Source: JANOYY01 sp043720395
GTDB lineage: Bacteria; Actinomycetota; Acidimicrobiia; Acidimicrobiales; JANYDT01
DNA length: 64,000 nucleotides
Assembly (NCBI GenBank): GCA_043720395.1
Contig: JAYSSR010000072.1
Location: 1 to 64,000 of the forward strand
Direction of reading: 5' to 3'
This document shows, piece after piece, positions 1 to 7,831 of the stretch. Under the pieces are notes generated by a model. That model was not told where the DNA came from, did not search any database, and saw nothing but the letters and a program-made list of their open reading frames with translations. A program made the translations under genes and the position numbers. Every line of letters begins with the position of its first letter. Positions within the stretch are counted from its first letter, which is position 1.

Positions 1-49
1 GTGGCCCGCGCCCGCTGCGGGCACGACTTTCGCCAGCGCGGACGACACC
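1..49. repeat. Partial copy of a dispersed foldback element
   Basis: The first 49 bases match the right part of an element at 44664-44740. The shared core is a short GC hairpin followed by GCACGACTTTCG and then GCGCGGACGACACC. The outer left arm would lie left of the window, so this copy is cut by the window edge. It sits just downstream of ligB, read leftward. It may act as a terminator-like structure, but no T-run is visible. Confidence 0.55.
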
Positions 50-71
50 TTCAATCGTCGCGTGAACGTCG

Positions 72-938
72 TCAGCCGTTCGGGTAGTCGCTCTGTTCGT
101 ACTGAGGGGACAGCGCGAGCAACCCGTTGTGAGTATTCGACGTTGGCACATGCGTCGCGCGGTAGACCTCACGCACGGTCGGGGTCAGCGCACCGCGCAT
201 CACGAGCCACATGACCATCTCGATGCCTTCCGCTCCCGCTTCGCGCACATAATCGAGGTGCGGAATCGCCGCTGCAGCGGTCGGATCGTCCACAAGCAAA
301 TCCAGGAAGTGCGCATCGAACGCTGTATTGATCAGACCCGCTCGCTGGCCGGAAATCTGGTGTGATAGACCACCCGTACCGAACACGACGACGCGCTCAT
401 TGCCCGGAAACGAGGCAACCGCGCGAGCGATTGCCTCACCCAATCGCAAGCATCGATTTCCCGTCGGAATCGGGTATTGAACAACGTTGACACACAGCGG
501 AATCACCTTGAACGGCCATGCATCGGGCTGGCCGCACGTGACCGAAAGCGGAACGGTCAATCCGTGGTCGACCTCCAGCTTGTTCACCAGCGTGAGGTCG
601 AACTCGTCGAGCACGAGCGACTCGGCGAGATGCCACGCCAACTCGGGGTGTCCTTCGATGTCGGGGACCGGACGCCGCCCGAAGCCCTCGTCGGCGACCA
701 GGAATCGATCCGACATCCCGAGCGCAAACGTTGGAATCAGTTCCAGGGAGAACGTGGACGCATGATCGTTGTACACGATGATTGCGACGTCGGGCTTGAG
801 ATCCGCCACGAACTTCTTGAGCGGCTCCGTCTTGGCGAAGTAAGGCACCCAATACGGATCTCCCGACTTGCCCTTATCCAGCGCAGCTCCTACCGCCGGC
901 ACGTGCGAGCATCCGATACCGCCAACAATCTCAGCCAC
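72..938 (-). CDS. ligB: Protocatechuate 4,5-dioxygenase, beta (catalytic) subunit
   Basis: Class III extradiol ring-cleavage dioxygenase, catalytic half of the LigAB enzyme. It opens protocatechuate between C4 and C5 to give 4-carboxy-2-hydroxymuconate semialdehyde. The GTG start at 938 is preferred over the ATG at 974. It gives MAEIVGGIGCSHVPA, which puts the first iron ligand at His12 as in Sphingobium LigB. The second ligand is His59 in YNDHAS, the catalytic His is in GTGGLSH, and the Glu ligand is in GAEGIEMV. From this start the protein is 288 residues, close to the usual ~300. An AAGGAAG ribosome site precedes the GTG, and the start overlaps the ligA stop by 8 bases, so translation is probably coupled. 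Confidence in function is high; the start is slightly less certain. Confidence 0.93.
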   Translation of the reverse strand: MAEIVGGIGCSHVPAVGAALDKGKSGDPYWVPYFAKTEPLKKFVADLKPDVAIIVYNDHASTFSLELIPTFALGMSDRFLVADEGFGRRPVPDIEGHPELAWHLAESLVLDEFDLTLVNKLEVDHGLTVPLSVTCGQPDAWPFKVIPLCVNVVQYPIPTGNRCLRLGEAIARAVASFPGNERVVVFGTGGLSHQISGQRAGLINTAFDAHFLDLLVDDPTAAAAIPHLDYVREAGAEGIEMVMWLVMRGALTPTVREVYRATHVPTSNTHNGLLALSPQYEQSDYPNG

Positions 939-1374
939 GATTTGACCAATCTTCCTTGGATCGATTGCCATCAATAGACCGCCCGCCGCCGACCATCATG
1001 TCCACATACTGCTGCTCTGTGACGCCAGTCTGCAGGGCTGCCAACTGCTGGAAGGTCATGCCGTCGCAGGCCGCGAGTTTGAACGTGTAGTAGATGTTCC
1101 CGCCCAGTTCGAGCATGGTGATCCACTGCCGATTGAGCACGGCTGCGCGCTGCTCCGGCGTGAGCGCGAACCCGTCGAGGTAGGCACCCTCGTCGGCCCG
1201 GAACCGCTCACGGTTGGCCTCCTTCAACAAGGACATGCAGAACATGTTCAGCTCGTAGCCCTGGCGACTGCGGCGTCCGTTGAAGAAGAACGTTCCCGGC
1301 ACGTCCTCGAAGCTTTCGGCCAATAGTGCTGCCGAGGGCACGAGTCCGGTCTCTGACCCTGACGCTGCTAGCAC
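931..1374 (-). CDS. ligA: Protocatechuate 4,5-dioxygenase, alpha subunit
   Basis: Small subunit of LigAB; it caps the active site formed by LigB. The typical LigA core is visible: EDVPGT near the N-terminus, GYELN.FCMSL, NRERFRADE and MMVGGGRS near the C-terminus. The frame is open up to 1449. A GTG at 1374 with AAGGAG six bases upstream gives a 147-residue protein, close to the ~139 residues of known LigA, so that start is chosen. The region upstream then contains two inverted repeats shared with the divergent ligJ gene. The last 8 bases overlap ligB. Order A-B is as in sphingomonads. Confidence 0.9.
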   Translation of the reverse strand: MLAASGSETGLVPSAALLAESFEDVPGTFFFNGRRSRQGYELNMFCMSLLKEANRERFRADEGAYLDGFALTPEQRAAVLNRQWITMLELGGNIYYTFKLAACDGMTFQQLAALQTGVTEQQYVDMMVGGGRSIDGNRSKEDWSNRG

Positions 1375-1401
1375 CGACGACTCCTTACCTCGTTGATCGG
1401 G

Positions 1402-1444
1402 CCGGTATTCTACCGGTTCCGTTGTTGAATCAGTCAGTGACTGA
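1402..1444. promoter_or_regulatory. Two inverted repeats between ligA and ligJ, likely operators
   Basis: The divergent gap holds CCGGTA-TTC-TACCGG at 1402-1416 and TCAGTCA-G-TGACTGA at 1430-1444, both with perfect arms. The second ends 22 bases before the ligJ start. No regulator gene adjoins them, so the binding protein is unknown. Their position suits joint control of ligAB and ligJK. Confidence 0.5.
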
Positions 1445-1466
1445 GCCAACTTGAGCGAGGACCGAC

Positions 1467-2501
1467 ATGATCATCGACTGCCACGGTCACTACACCACGG
1501 CCCCGAAGCAGCTCAACGACTACCGGGACAAACAGCTCGCGGCCCTGAAGAACGATCCCGGCCACATCGGCGAGAAGGGAGACATCACGATCTCCGACGA
1601 CGAGATCCGCGACTCCCTCGAAGGCGCCCAGCTCAAGCTGCAACGCGAGCGGGGCACCGACCTCACGATCTTCTCGCCACGGGCCAGCGCGATGGGCCAC
1701 CACGTCGGCAACATTCATACGTCCACGTACTGGACGGAGCATTGCAACGACCTCATCCGTCGCGTGTGCGACCTCTACCCCGCGAACTTCGCGCCCGTCT
1801 GTCAGTTGCCCCAGTCGCCCGGCGCAGCGATCGATGGCTCCGTGCGCGAGCTCCGCCGATGCGTCGAGGAGATGGGGTTCATCGGCCTCAACCTCAACCC
1901 CGATCCGTCGGGTGGCTGGTGGAACGGTCCGACCCTGTTCGACCGCTCGTGGTACCCGCTCTACGAGGCGATGTGCGAACTCGACGTGCCCGCCATGGTC
2001 CACGTGAGCGCCACGTGCAATGACCACTTCTACTCCACCGGCTCGCACTACCTCGGCGCAGACACGACCGCGTTCATGCAGATGATGACGTCGGACGTGT
2101 TGAAGGACTTTCCGACGCTGCGCCTGATCATTCCGCACGGCGGCGGCGCCGTCCCGTACCACTGGGGACGCTTCCGCGGCATGGCGCAGGACATGAAGAA
2201 GCCACCGCTCGACGAACTCGTCTTGCGCAACGTCTTCTTCGACACGTGCGTGTACCACCAGGCCGGCATCGACTGTCTGCTCAAGGTCATTCCGGTCGAC
2301 AACATCCTCTTCGCATCGGAGATGGTCGGCGCGGTCCGTGGGATCGATCCCGAAACGGGCCACTACTTCGACGACACGAAGCGCTACATCGAGGCGGGCT
2401 CGCTCACCGACGCCGAGCGCGTGAAGATCTACGACACAAACATCCGCCGCGTGTTCCCGCGTCTCGACGCGAACCTCGCCGCCACAAACACAAAGGGCTA
2501 G
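1467..2501 (+). CDS. ligJ: 4-oxalomesaconate hydratase (amidohydrolase family)
   Basis: LigJ-type hydratase. It adds water to the 4-oxalomesaconate enol form to make 4-carboxy-4-hydroxy-2-oxoadipate, the substrate of LigK. The N-terminus MIIDCHGHYTTAPK carries the metal-binding His6 and His8. ISDDEIR, RGTDLTIFSPRASAMGHHVG and IPHGGGAVPYHWGR are the segments that match LigJ rather than general amidohydrolases such as ACMS decarboxylase. The length of 344 residues fits the ~341 of the Sphingobium enzyme. A GAGCGAGGA ribosome site lies before the ATG. The next gene, ligK, starts five bases after the stop, forming a ligJ-ligK operon. Confidence 0.9.
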   Translation: MIIDCHGHYTTAPKQLNDYRDKQLAALKNDPGHIGEKGDITISDDEIRDSLEGAQLKLQRERGTDLTIFSPRASAMGHHVGNIHTSTYWTEHCNDLIRRVCDLYPANFAPVCQLPQSPGAAIDGSVRELRRCVEEMGFIGLNLNPDPSGGWWNGPTLFDRSWYPLYEAMCELDVPAMVHVSATCNDHFYSTGSHYLGADTTAFMQMMTSDVLKDFPTLRLIIPHGGGAVPYHWGRFRGMAQDMKKPPLDELVLRNVFFDTCVYHQAGIDCLLKVIPVDNILFASEMVGAVRGIDPETGHYFDDTKRYIEAGSLTDAERVKIYDTNIRRVFPRLDANLAATNTKG

Positions 2502-2506
2502 TTCAT

Positions 2507-3208
2507 ATGCGCGCACAGCATCTCGTCGTTCGAAATATCGAGCGGGCAGCGTCCGAGGTGATCGACGCCCTCGCGGGCATCGGCACGGCATCGGTGCACG
2601 AGGCGATCGGACGCCGCGGCTTCGTCGGCCCGCACCTCCGGCCGATTCAGCAGGGAACTTCCATTGCGGGCTCGGCGGTCACGGTGTCGTGCCATCCGGG
2701 TGACAACCTCATGATCCACGCCGCCGTCGAGATGTGCCAGCCGGGCGACATCCTCGTCGTCACGAACACGGCACCGTCGACCCATGGGATGTTCGGCGAC
2801 CTGTTGGCGGGATCGCTGATGGCTCGAGGAGTCGGCGGACTCGTCATCGACGCCGGCGTTCGTGACACCGCCGATCTTCGCTCGATGGGATTCCCGGTGT
2901 GGTCGCAACATGTGTCGTGCCAGGGCACCGTGAAGGCGACGCCCGGTTCGGTCAATCTTTCGGTCGTTCTCGGCGAGCAGATCGTCCACGCGGGCGATGT
3001 CGTGTGTGCCGATGACGACGGCGTGGTGATCGTGGCGCGCGCCGAAGCAGAGGAGGCGCTGGCGTTGTCGAAGGCTCGAATCGCGAAGGAGGCGGCCACC
3101 CGTTCGCGGTTGAACGCGGGCGAGCTGGGCGTCGACATCTACGGCCTGCGGGCCACACTGGCATCGCTCGGCGTCGTCTACGTCGACACGCTCGCCGACC
3201 TCGGCTGA
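2507..3208 (+). CDS. ligK: 4-carboxy-4-hydroxy-2-oxoadipate aldolase (RraA fold)
   Basis: Class II pyruvate aldolase of the HMG/CHA family. It splits 4-carboxy-4-hydroxy-2-oxoadipate into pyruvate and oxaloacetate, the last step of the 4,5-cleavage route. The family signature is GDLLAGSLMARGVGGLVID followed by AGVRD around residues 95-120; the Asp and Arg of this segment are the metal and substrate residues in the family. The 233-residue length matches LigK (~228). The ATG at 2507 is chosen, although the frame is open far upstream inside ligJ. It is directly coupled to ligJ and is followed by a strong palindromic repeat that probably ends the transcript. Confidence 0.87.
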   Translation: MRAQHLVVRNIERAASEVIDALAGIGTASVHEAIGRRGFVGPHLRPIQQGTSIAGSAVTVSCHPGDNLMIHAAVEMCQPGDILVVTNTAPSTHGMFGDLLAGSLMARGVGGLVIDAGVRDTADLRSMGFPVWSQHVSCQGTVKATPGSVNLSVVLGEQIVHAGDVVCADDDGVVIVARAEAEEALALSKARIAKEAATRSRLNAGELGVDIYGLRATLASLGVVYVDTLADLG

Positions 3209-3239
3209 GATTGAGACCGTGGAATTCTTCGACTTCGAA

Positions 3240-3307
3240 TCAAACCACCCAATCGAACCACCCAATAGTCGATTTGGTCGATCGGGTGGTTCGATTGGGT
3301 GGTTTGA
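3240..3307. repeat. Dispersed palindromic repeat, copy 1 (possible terminator)
   Basis: A perfect 24-bp inverted repeat: left arm 3240-3263, right arm 3284-3307, with a 20-base loop. Each arm contains AACCACCC twice, separated by AATCG. A second copy with an identical 21-base arm core is at 35755-35818. It lies between ligK and the next gene on the same strand, so it could stop or stabilise the ligJK transcript. Confidence 0.75.
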
Positions 3308-3382
3308 GAGCCGCAACCGACGCTGGTGGCCGCGTCCGACCATGCTGGCCAGTGGTACAACTCGTCGCGTCTGGCAGTTCCG

Positions 3383-4174
3383 GTGACGTTTCGAGCAGCG
3401 GTGTTCGGGCTCGGCGAGGCAGGCGGCGCGATCGCCGCCGACCTCGCTGCCGCAGGCATTGATGTGCGCGCTTACGATCCGCGCGACGTCCGAACACCAC
3501 CGGGCGTCACCCGCTGCGTGACACCCGTCGAGGCGGTCGACGGAGCCACGGTCATCTGCGCGCTTACGGCTGCCGCTGACGCTCTCGACGCGATCTCGCA
3601 GGCACTCGAATCCATCCCACCGGGCGCGCTCTACGCGGACTTCTCAACGTCGGCAGCCGGCCTCAAACAACGTCTTGGCGCGATCGCCGCGACGGTCGAT
3701 GTGAAGTTCGCCGACGTTGCACTGATGTCGCCCGTGCCCAGTAAGGGCGTCCGCACCCCAGCACTCGTGAGTGGCAGCGGTGCGACACGCTTCGTTGAAC
3801 TCTTCGGTGCAGTCGGCATGCCCGTCGAAAATTCCGGCGATCGAGCGGGTCAGGCTGCCACGCGCAAACTGCTGCGCAGCGTCGTCATCAAAGGCTTCGC
3901 CGCGCTGCTCATCGAGTCGATGCAGGCGGCCAGGGCAGCGGGCCTCGCAGACGAGACGTGGGAGAACCTCGTCGGGCAGTTCGCGGTCGCCGACGAGGCA
4001 TTCCTTCGTCGCATCGTCGAAGGTACCTACGAACATTCGCTTCGACGCCTCCACGAGATGGAAGCCACCGCGGACATGCTTACCGAATTCGGCGTCGACC
4101 CGCTCATGACCCGCAGCACGGTCGAGTCCCTCCGCCGCATCGAGTCCGGGATGCCAAGAGTGGAACTGCCCTGA
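3383..4174 (+). CDS. NAD-binding 6-phosphogluconate-dehydrogenase-like protein (DUF1932)
   Basis: The N-terminal Rossmann fold has the dinucleotide motif in VFGLGEAGGAIAADL. The middle segment MSPVPSKGVRTPALVSG and the helical C-terminal region are typical of the NAD_binding_2 plus DUF1932 family, relatives of 3-hydroxyisobutyrate dehydrogenase. The substrate cannot be read from the sequence. Its place after ligJK suggests a side reaction of protocatechuate-derived hydroxy acids, but this is inference. A GTG at 3383 gives 263 residues with the glycine motif near the N-terminus. A longer GTG start at 3326 is possible, and no clear ribosome site decides between them. It converges with the TauD gene on its right. 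Confidence 0.7.
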   Translation: MTFRAAVFGLGEAGGAIAADLAAAGIDVRAYDPRDVRTPPGVTRCVTPVEAVDGATVICALTAAADALDAISQALESIPPGALYADFSTSAAGLKQRLGAIAATVDVKFADVALMSPVPSKGVRTPALVSGSGATRFVELFGAVGMPVENSGDRAGQAATRKLLRSVVIKGFAALLIESMQAARAAGLADETWENLVGQFAVADEAFLRRIVEGTYEHSLRRLHEMEATADMLTEFGVDPLMTRSTVESLRRIESGMPRVELP

Positions 4175-4233
4175 TCACGGCCCGCCCACAACGTTCGAGA
4201 CAACGGGCACCCGTACGCGGTCAAAACGACCCT

Positions 4234-5091
4234 TCAGCTCGGACGCTCACCGACAATCGTCGCGCGGGCCATTTTGCGCGGGTGCGGCCAGTAATCGTGC
4301 ACGGCGTAGTGCTGCGTAGCTCGGTTGTCCCACACGGCAACGGTTCCCGGTCGCCACCGAAGCCGAACCTGGTATTCGGGTATCGACGCCTGACTGAGCA
4401 GGTAATTCATGAGGTGGTTCGACTCCATCGTGAAATCGAGACCTACCCGGATGCGGTCGAAGCGTTGGAAGTTCACGAAGTGTGTAGTGAACCCCTGATT
4501 GACGAAGAGTGCCTGCTCGCCGGTGACCGGGTGGGTTCTCACGACTGGGTGTTCGGCTGGCGGGTTCTCGGCCACGAGCGCAGCGCGCTTCTCCGGCGTC
4601 AGTGCGCCACCGAAGGAGTGCTCGATGCTGTGCTGTGCACGAAGATCTCCAATGCGCTCCTTGAACCTGTCGGGGAGGCGCTCGTAGGCGAGCGCCATGT
4701 TCGCCCACATGGTGTCGCCGCCGAGAGGAGGACATTCGTCGCACTTCAGGACGGCCCCCATAGGCGGCTCGGCACGAAACGTCGCATCGGTGTGCCACAC
4801 GTTTTCATACGTCGAGCGCTCCGCCTGGCGATGTATCAGAAGCAACGTTGGGTGGTCGGGGTGCGACGGCTGGATCGGGTGCCCTTCGAGGGGTCCGAAC
4901 CGCTCGGCGAACGCCACGTGGTCCGCCGGTGCGAGCTCCTGTTCACGGAAAAAGAGCACCTTGTGTTGCAGGAGCAACTCGCGAACTTCGCCGAACAAGT
5001 CTGCGTTGTGGGCGACTTCAGCGAGATCGATGTTCGTGATCTCAGCGCCGAGGGCTGGCGTCAGGGGCTCGACGATCAGTGTGCTTGTCAT
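4234..5091 (-). CDS. TauD/TfdA-family 2-oxoglutarate-dependent dioxygenase
   Basis: Fe(II)/2-oxoglutarate dioxygenase of 285 residues. The iron-binding HxD is in NVWHTDATF, the distal His is in DNRATQHYAVHDY, and the Arg that holds 2-oxoglutarate is in HPRKMARATIVG. FVNQGFTTHFVN is a conserved TauD-family stretch. Members cleave taurine, alkyl sulfates or aryloxyacetates, and the substrate here is not recognisable. An RBS-like GGGAG precedes the ATG at 5091. The quinone reductase gene ends two bases upstream, so the two are probably cotranscribed with the TetR gene. A second, distant TauD paralogue is at 6942-7775 across a divergent promoter. Confidence 0.82.
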   Translation of the reverse strand: MTSTLIVEPLTPALGAEITNIDLAEVAHNADLFGEVRELLLQHKVLFFREQELAPADHVAFAERFGPLEGHPIQPSHPDHPTLLLIHRQAERSTYENVWHTDATFRAEPPMGAVLKCDECPPLGGDTMWANMALAYERLPDRFKERIGDLRAQHSIEHSFGGALTPEKRAALVAENPPAEHPVVRTHPVTGEQALFVNQGFTTHFVNFQRFDRIRVGLDFTMESNHLMNYLLSQASIPEYQVRLRWRPGTVAVWDNRATQHYAVHDYWPHPRKMARATIVGERPS

Positions 5092-5092
5092 G

Positions 5093-6172
5093 TCAGCTCC
5101 CGAGAGGCTCTGCGGATACATCACTGCTGCGGCGCGGCGATGTCCGGTGACCGGCTTCGACGCTCGATTCATTCTGCTGTGTCGACGAGGAGGGCAGCGT
5201 GAGGTCGATGATGGACGAACCGGTTGTTGTCCGGGATTCGAGTGCGCGATGGGCGTCGGCGGCGTCGGCCAAGGAGAAGCGCTGGTTGATCTCGATGCGG
5301 ATTCGACCTGCGGCGACATGACCGAACAATTCCCCGGCCAACTCCGTGCGTTCGGCCGGATCGGCGATGTAATCGGCAAGTGCAGGCCGCGTCACATAGG
5401 CAGATCGCCGCCGGACGAGTTCGGGCGGATCGATCGGAGGAACGGGCCCCGACGCAGTACCGAGACAGACGAGCAACGACCGCCGTCCGAGGCAGCGCAT
5501 CGAGGTTTCGAACGTGTCCCGACCTACGCCGTCGTACACGACGCTCACGCCACGGCCCCCCGTAAGGTCCCGGACGCTGGCCACGACATCGTCGCTGCTC
5601 GTGTCGATGACGTGCGCGTACCCATGAGCGGATGCGATGGCGACCTTCGACGGATTCGACACCGTGCCGATGGCCCTGATGCCGAGAATCGCCGCCCACT
5701 GGCCGAACACGAGTCCGACGCCGCCTGCCGCTGCGTGGAACAACACCGTGTCGTCGGCCGACAGTGCCCAGATGCGACGCAGGAGATAGGCAGCCGTGAG
5801 ACCGCGCATCGTCATCGCGGCAGCCGTGTCGAAACCGATCGACGCCGGAAGTTTGATGAGCGAGTCGGTCGGCATGGTGCGCTCAGTGCTGTAAGCGCCA
5901 AGCGGGCTTCCCGTATAGGTGACCCGGTCGCCGACGGCGAACGACGAGACGCCGGGGCCGACGTCTTCGATCACGCCGCTGGCTTCGACGCCGAGTCCTG
6001 AGGGGAGTCGGGCGGGGTAGATGCCACTGCGGAAGTAGGTGTCCGCGAAGTTCACGCCGACAGCGTGGTGACGGACCCGTACCTCGCCGGGGCCCGGTGC
6101 AGCGACGTCGACGGATTCGAGGCGGAGCACGTCAGGTGTGCCGTGCTCGTGGAAACGGATGGCTTCAGCCAC
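5093..6172 (-). CDS. Quinone oxidoreductase / zinc-independent MDR dehydrogenase
   Basis: Medium-chain reductase of the QOR type. It likely transfers hydride from NADPH to a quinone or enone. The NADPH-binding motif is AAAGGVG near residue 150, the N-terminus VGVNFADTYFRSGIYP is the usual QOR active-site loop, and no structural zinc cysteines are present. At 359 residues it is about 30 longer than usual. The extra C-terminal tail, rich in Ser and Arg, coincides exactly with a dispersed repeat (5103-5184), so the repeat probably extended the frame. The start overlaps the TetR gene by 8 bases. TetR, this gene and tauD form one leftward unit. Confidence 0.82.
   Translation of the reverse strand: MAEAIRFHEHGTPDVLRLESVDVAAPGPGEVRVRHHAVGVNFADTYFRSGIYPARLPSGLGVEASGVIEDVGPGVSSFAVGDRVTYTGSPLGAYSTERTMPTDSLIKLPASIGFDTAAAMTMRGLTAAYLLRRIWALSADDTVLFHAAAGGVGLVFGQWAAILGIRAIGTVSNPSKVAIASAHGYAHVIDTSSDDVVASVRDLTGGRGVSVVYDGVGRDTFETSMRCLGRRSLLVCLGTASGPVPPIDPPELVRRRSAYVTRPALADYIADPAERTELAGELFGHVAAGRIRIEINQRFSLADAADAHRALESRTTTGSSIIDLTLPSSSTQQNESSVEAGHRTSPRRSSDVSAEPLGS
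5103..5184 (-). repeat. Dispersed repeat at a gene junction, copy A
   Basis: About 82 bases that align at roughly three quarters identity with 15870-15951. Shared blocks include GAGGCTC, CGGCGCG, CCGGCTTCG and TGCTGTGTC. Both copies lie just upstream of a leftward gene start (tauD here, ligI in the other) and overlap the 3' end of the gene before it. Here the repeat encodes the odd C-terminal tail of the quinone reductase. Confidence 0.55.
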
Positions 6173-6881
6173 GGCGTGCCTTCGTTCGGATGACTGGTCG
6201 GGTGTTGGTCCGGGTGCTCGTCGTGCGGCTGCTGATCGTGCGGTCGACCTCGGTGCGCAGCAGCGCGCTCAGCAGCGCAACGGTGCATCGTACGACCGCT
6301 TGCGGTTCCCGTTCATAGTCGTTCATCATGGAATGAGTGACGAACGAAGAAATCGTAAGCGCGCATGCGTCCGCGATGATCTCGGGGCAGCGCCCGGTCC
6401 CGCCCGCGCGTCGCCACGCCGCCCGCGCGATTGCCTGTGTGACGTTGCGACGCTCGTTTCGGCGTCGCTGGTTGACGACAGCGAGCTGTGCACTGAGCTG
6501 CCCTTCGTCCGATGCCGCTATCTCCCAAAGCCCTCGCCCCGCGTGTCCGTGGATCTCGTGCACTCTCGCCACGAGATCTCGGAGCCACTCATCGAGCGGC
6601 TGATCAGACGTTGTCACCCGATCAAGCTGTGCGCCATACCAGTCAAGGGCCGAGGCAAGTGCCGCGGCCACAAGCTCGTCTCGGTTTTCGAAGTGTCGGA
6701 AGAGTGTGCGGCGTCCGAGACCGGCCGCTTCGGCGATCTCGTCCATCGACACGCCCAGTCCGCGCTGCGCGATCAGGTGCCTCGCGGCTCGCAGCACGCG
6801 GCGTCGCAACGCTGCGCTTGCATCGTAAGGAGCATCGACAATCTCGGACTCGCCACCGATAGTCGCGCTGGACAGAATCAT
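6165..6881 (-). CDS. TetR-family transcriptional regulator
   Basis: The N-terminal helix-turn-helix is readable: LRRRVLRAARHLIAQRGLG, then VSMDEIAEAAGLGRRTLFRH near residues 45-65. The ligand domain is variable and gives no clue to the effector. The ATG at 6881 gives 238 residues; an upstream GTG at 6890 would overlap an operator-like palindrome. The protein has a Thr/Arg-rich tail. It is divergent from the second TauD gene and upstream of the quinone reductase and first TauD gene. It most likely represses both directions through the twin palindromes at 6886-6923. Confidence 0.85.
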   Translation of the reverse strand: MILSSATIGGESEIVDAPYDASAALRRRVLRAARHLIAQRGLGVSMDEIAEAAGLGRRTLFRHFENRDELVAAALASALDWYGAQLDRVTTSDQPLDEWLRDLVARVHEIHGHAGRGLWEIAASDEGQLSAQLAVVNQRRRNERRNVTQAIARAAWRRAGGTGRCPEIIADACALTISSFVTHSMMNDYEREPQAVVRCTVALLSALLRTEVDRTISSRTTSTRTNTRPVIRTKARRG

Positions 6882-6885
6882 GCTT

Positions 6886-6923
6886 GGCACTCTAAGGTGT
6901 CATACGCGGCACTGTCTAGTGCC
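6886..6923. promoter_or_regulatory. Twin TetR-type operator candidates
   Basis: GGCACT-GTCT-AGTGCC at 6908-6923 is a perfect inverted repeat. GGCACT-CTAA-GGTGTC at 6886-6901 is a weaker copy starting 22 bases away, about two helical turns. Both lie in the short gap between the TetR gene and the divergent TauD gene, a layout typical of TetR autoregulation. Confidence 0.55.
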
Positions 6924-6941
6924 ATTTTCGGAGGTGATGTG

Positions 6942-7775
6942 ATGTCGATACTGATTCAGACGCAGCGACAGGACCTGAGCAGGCACGTTGGGACGGTGCT
7001 GAGTGGCGTTCGGCTGCTGGACCTGAGCGACTTGGAACTGGACGAACTGAGACTGCTCCTTGCGGAGCGAGGCGTGATCGCAGTGCGCGACCAGCGTATG
7101 ACGCTTGAAGAACAGATCGCGTTCGGACGGAGGATGGGACCGCTCCATGTTCATCCCGCGTATCCCGACGATGATCACCCCGAAGCCCTGCGGATCCACG
7201 CCGACGCGACCTCTCGCTATGCAGCGGGCGAGGGTTGGCACACCGATGTGTCGTGTGACGAGGAACCACCGGGCGTGTCGATGCTCCGTATCGAGGTCAC
7301 GCCATCGTGTGGTGGCGACACGGCGTTTGCATCGATGTACCAGGCGTGGGAGGCGTTGTCGGCACCGATGCAGACGTTCCTCGCTGGGCTCGATGCGATC
7401 CATGCGGGCGATCTCCCGTGGCGCGGTTCCTATGGGAGCAAATCGGCGAAGCAGTTCCCGACGAACGTTCATCCGATTGCTCGCACACACCCGTTGACCG
7501 GCCGGACGGCTCTGTATGTGAACAGTGGATTCACCGATCGCATCAAGGGCGTCTCAAAGGCGGAAAGCGCTGCACTACTCAGCATGCTCTTCGACCACAT
7601 CGCGCTCGGCGTCGATTTTCAGTGTCGAATCCAGTGGGAGCCGCACACGCTCACGCTGTGGGACAACCGCTGCGTACAGCATCACGCCAGCTGGGACTAC
7701 TTCCCCGAAACCCGCTCCGGCTGGCGAGTGACCACCCGTGGCGAACGGCCCTATTTCAGCGAGCGCAACGCCTGA
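6942..7775 (+). CDS. TauD/TfdA-family dioxygenase (second)
   Basis: A 277-residue Fe(II)/2-oxoglutarate dioxygenase. HxD lies in GEGWHTDVSCDEEPP, the distal His in LWDNRCVQHHASWDYFP, and the Arg in WRVTTRGERP. YVNSGFTDRI is the family's conserved strand. A GGAGGTGA ribosome site directly precedes the ATG, although the frame is open far upstream. It is divergent from the TetR gene. It differs from the 4234-5091 enzyme along most of its length, so it probably acts on a different substrate. That substrate cannot be read from sequence. Confidence 0.85.
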   Translation: MSILIQTQRQDLSRHVGTVLSGVRLLDLSDLELDELRLLLAERGVIAVRDQRMTLEEQIAFGRRMGPLHVHPAYPDDDHPEALRIHADATSRYAAGEGWHTDVSCDEEPPGVSMLRIEVTPSCGGDTAFASMYQAWEALSAPMQTFLAGLDAIHAGDLPWRGSYGSKSAKQFPTNVHPIARTHPLTGRTALYVNSGFTDRIKGVSKAESAALLSMLFDHIALGVDFQCRIQWEPHTLTLWDNRCVQHHASWDYFPETRSGWRVTTRGERPYFSERNA

Positions 7776-7831
7776 CGAGCCAGGCCCGGACCAGCGCCGG
7801 GGTTCCGCAGTGGCGTGTTGCGCGACGGCGT

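Noticed and set aside
939..974. ATG at 974 as the ligB start
   Set aside because: It adds 12 residues unlike LigB and overlaps ligA by 44 bases. The GTG at 938 has a better ribosome site and puts the iron ligand at residue 12.
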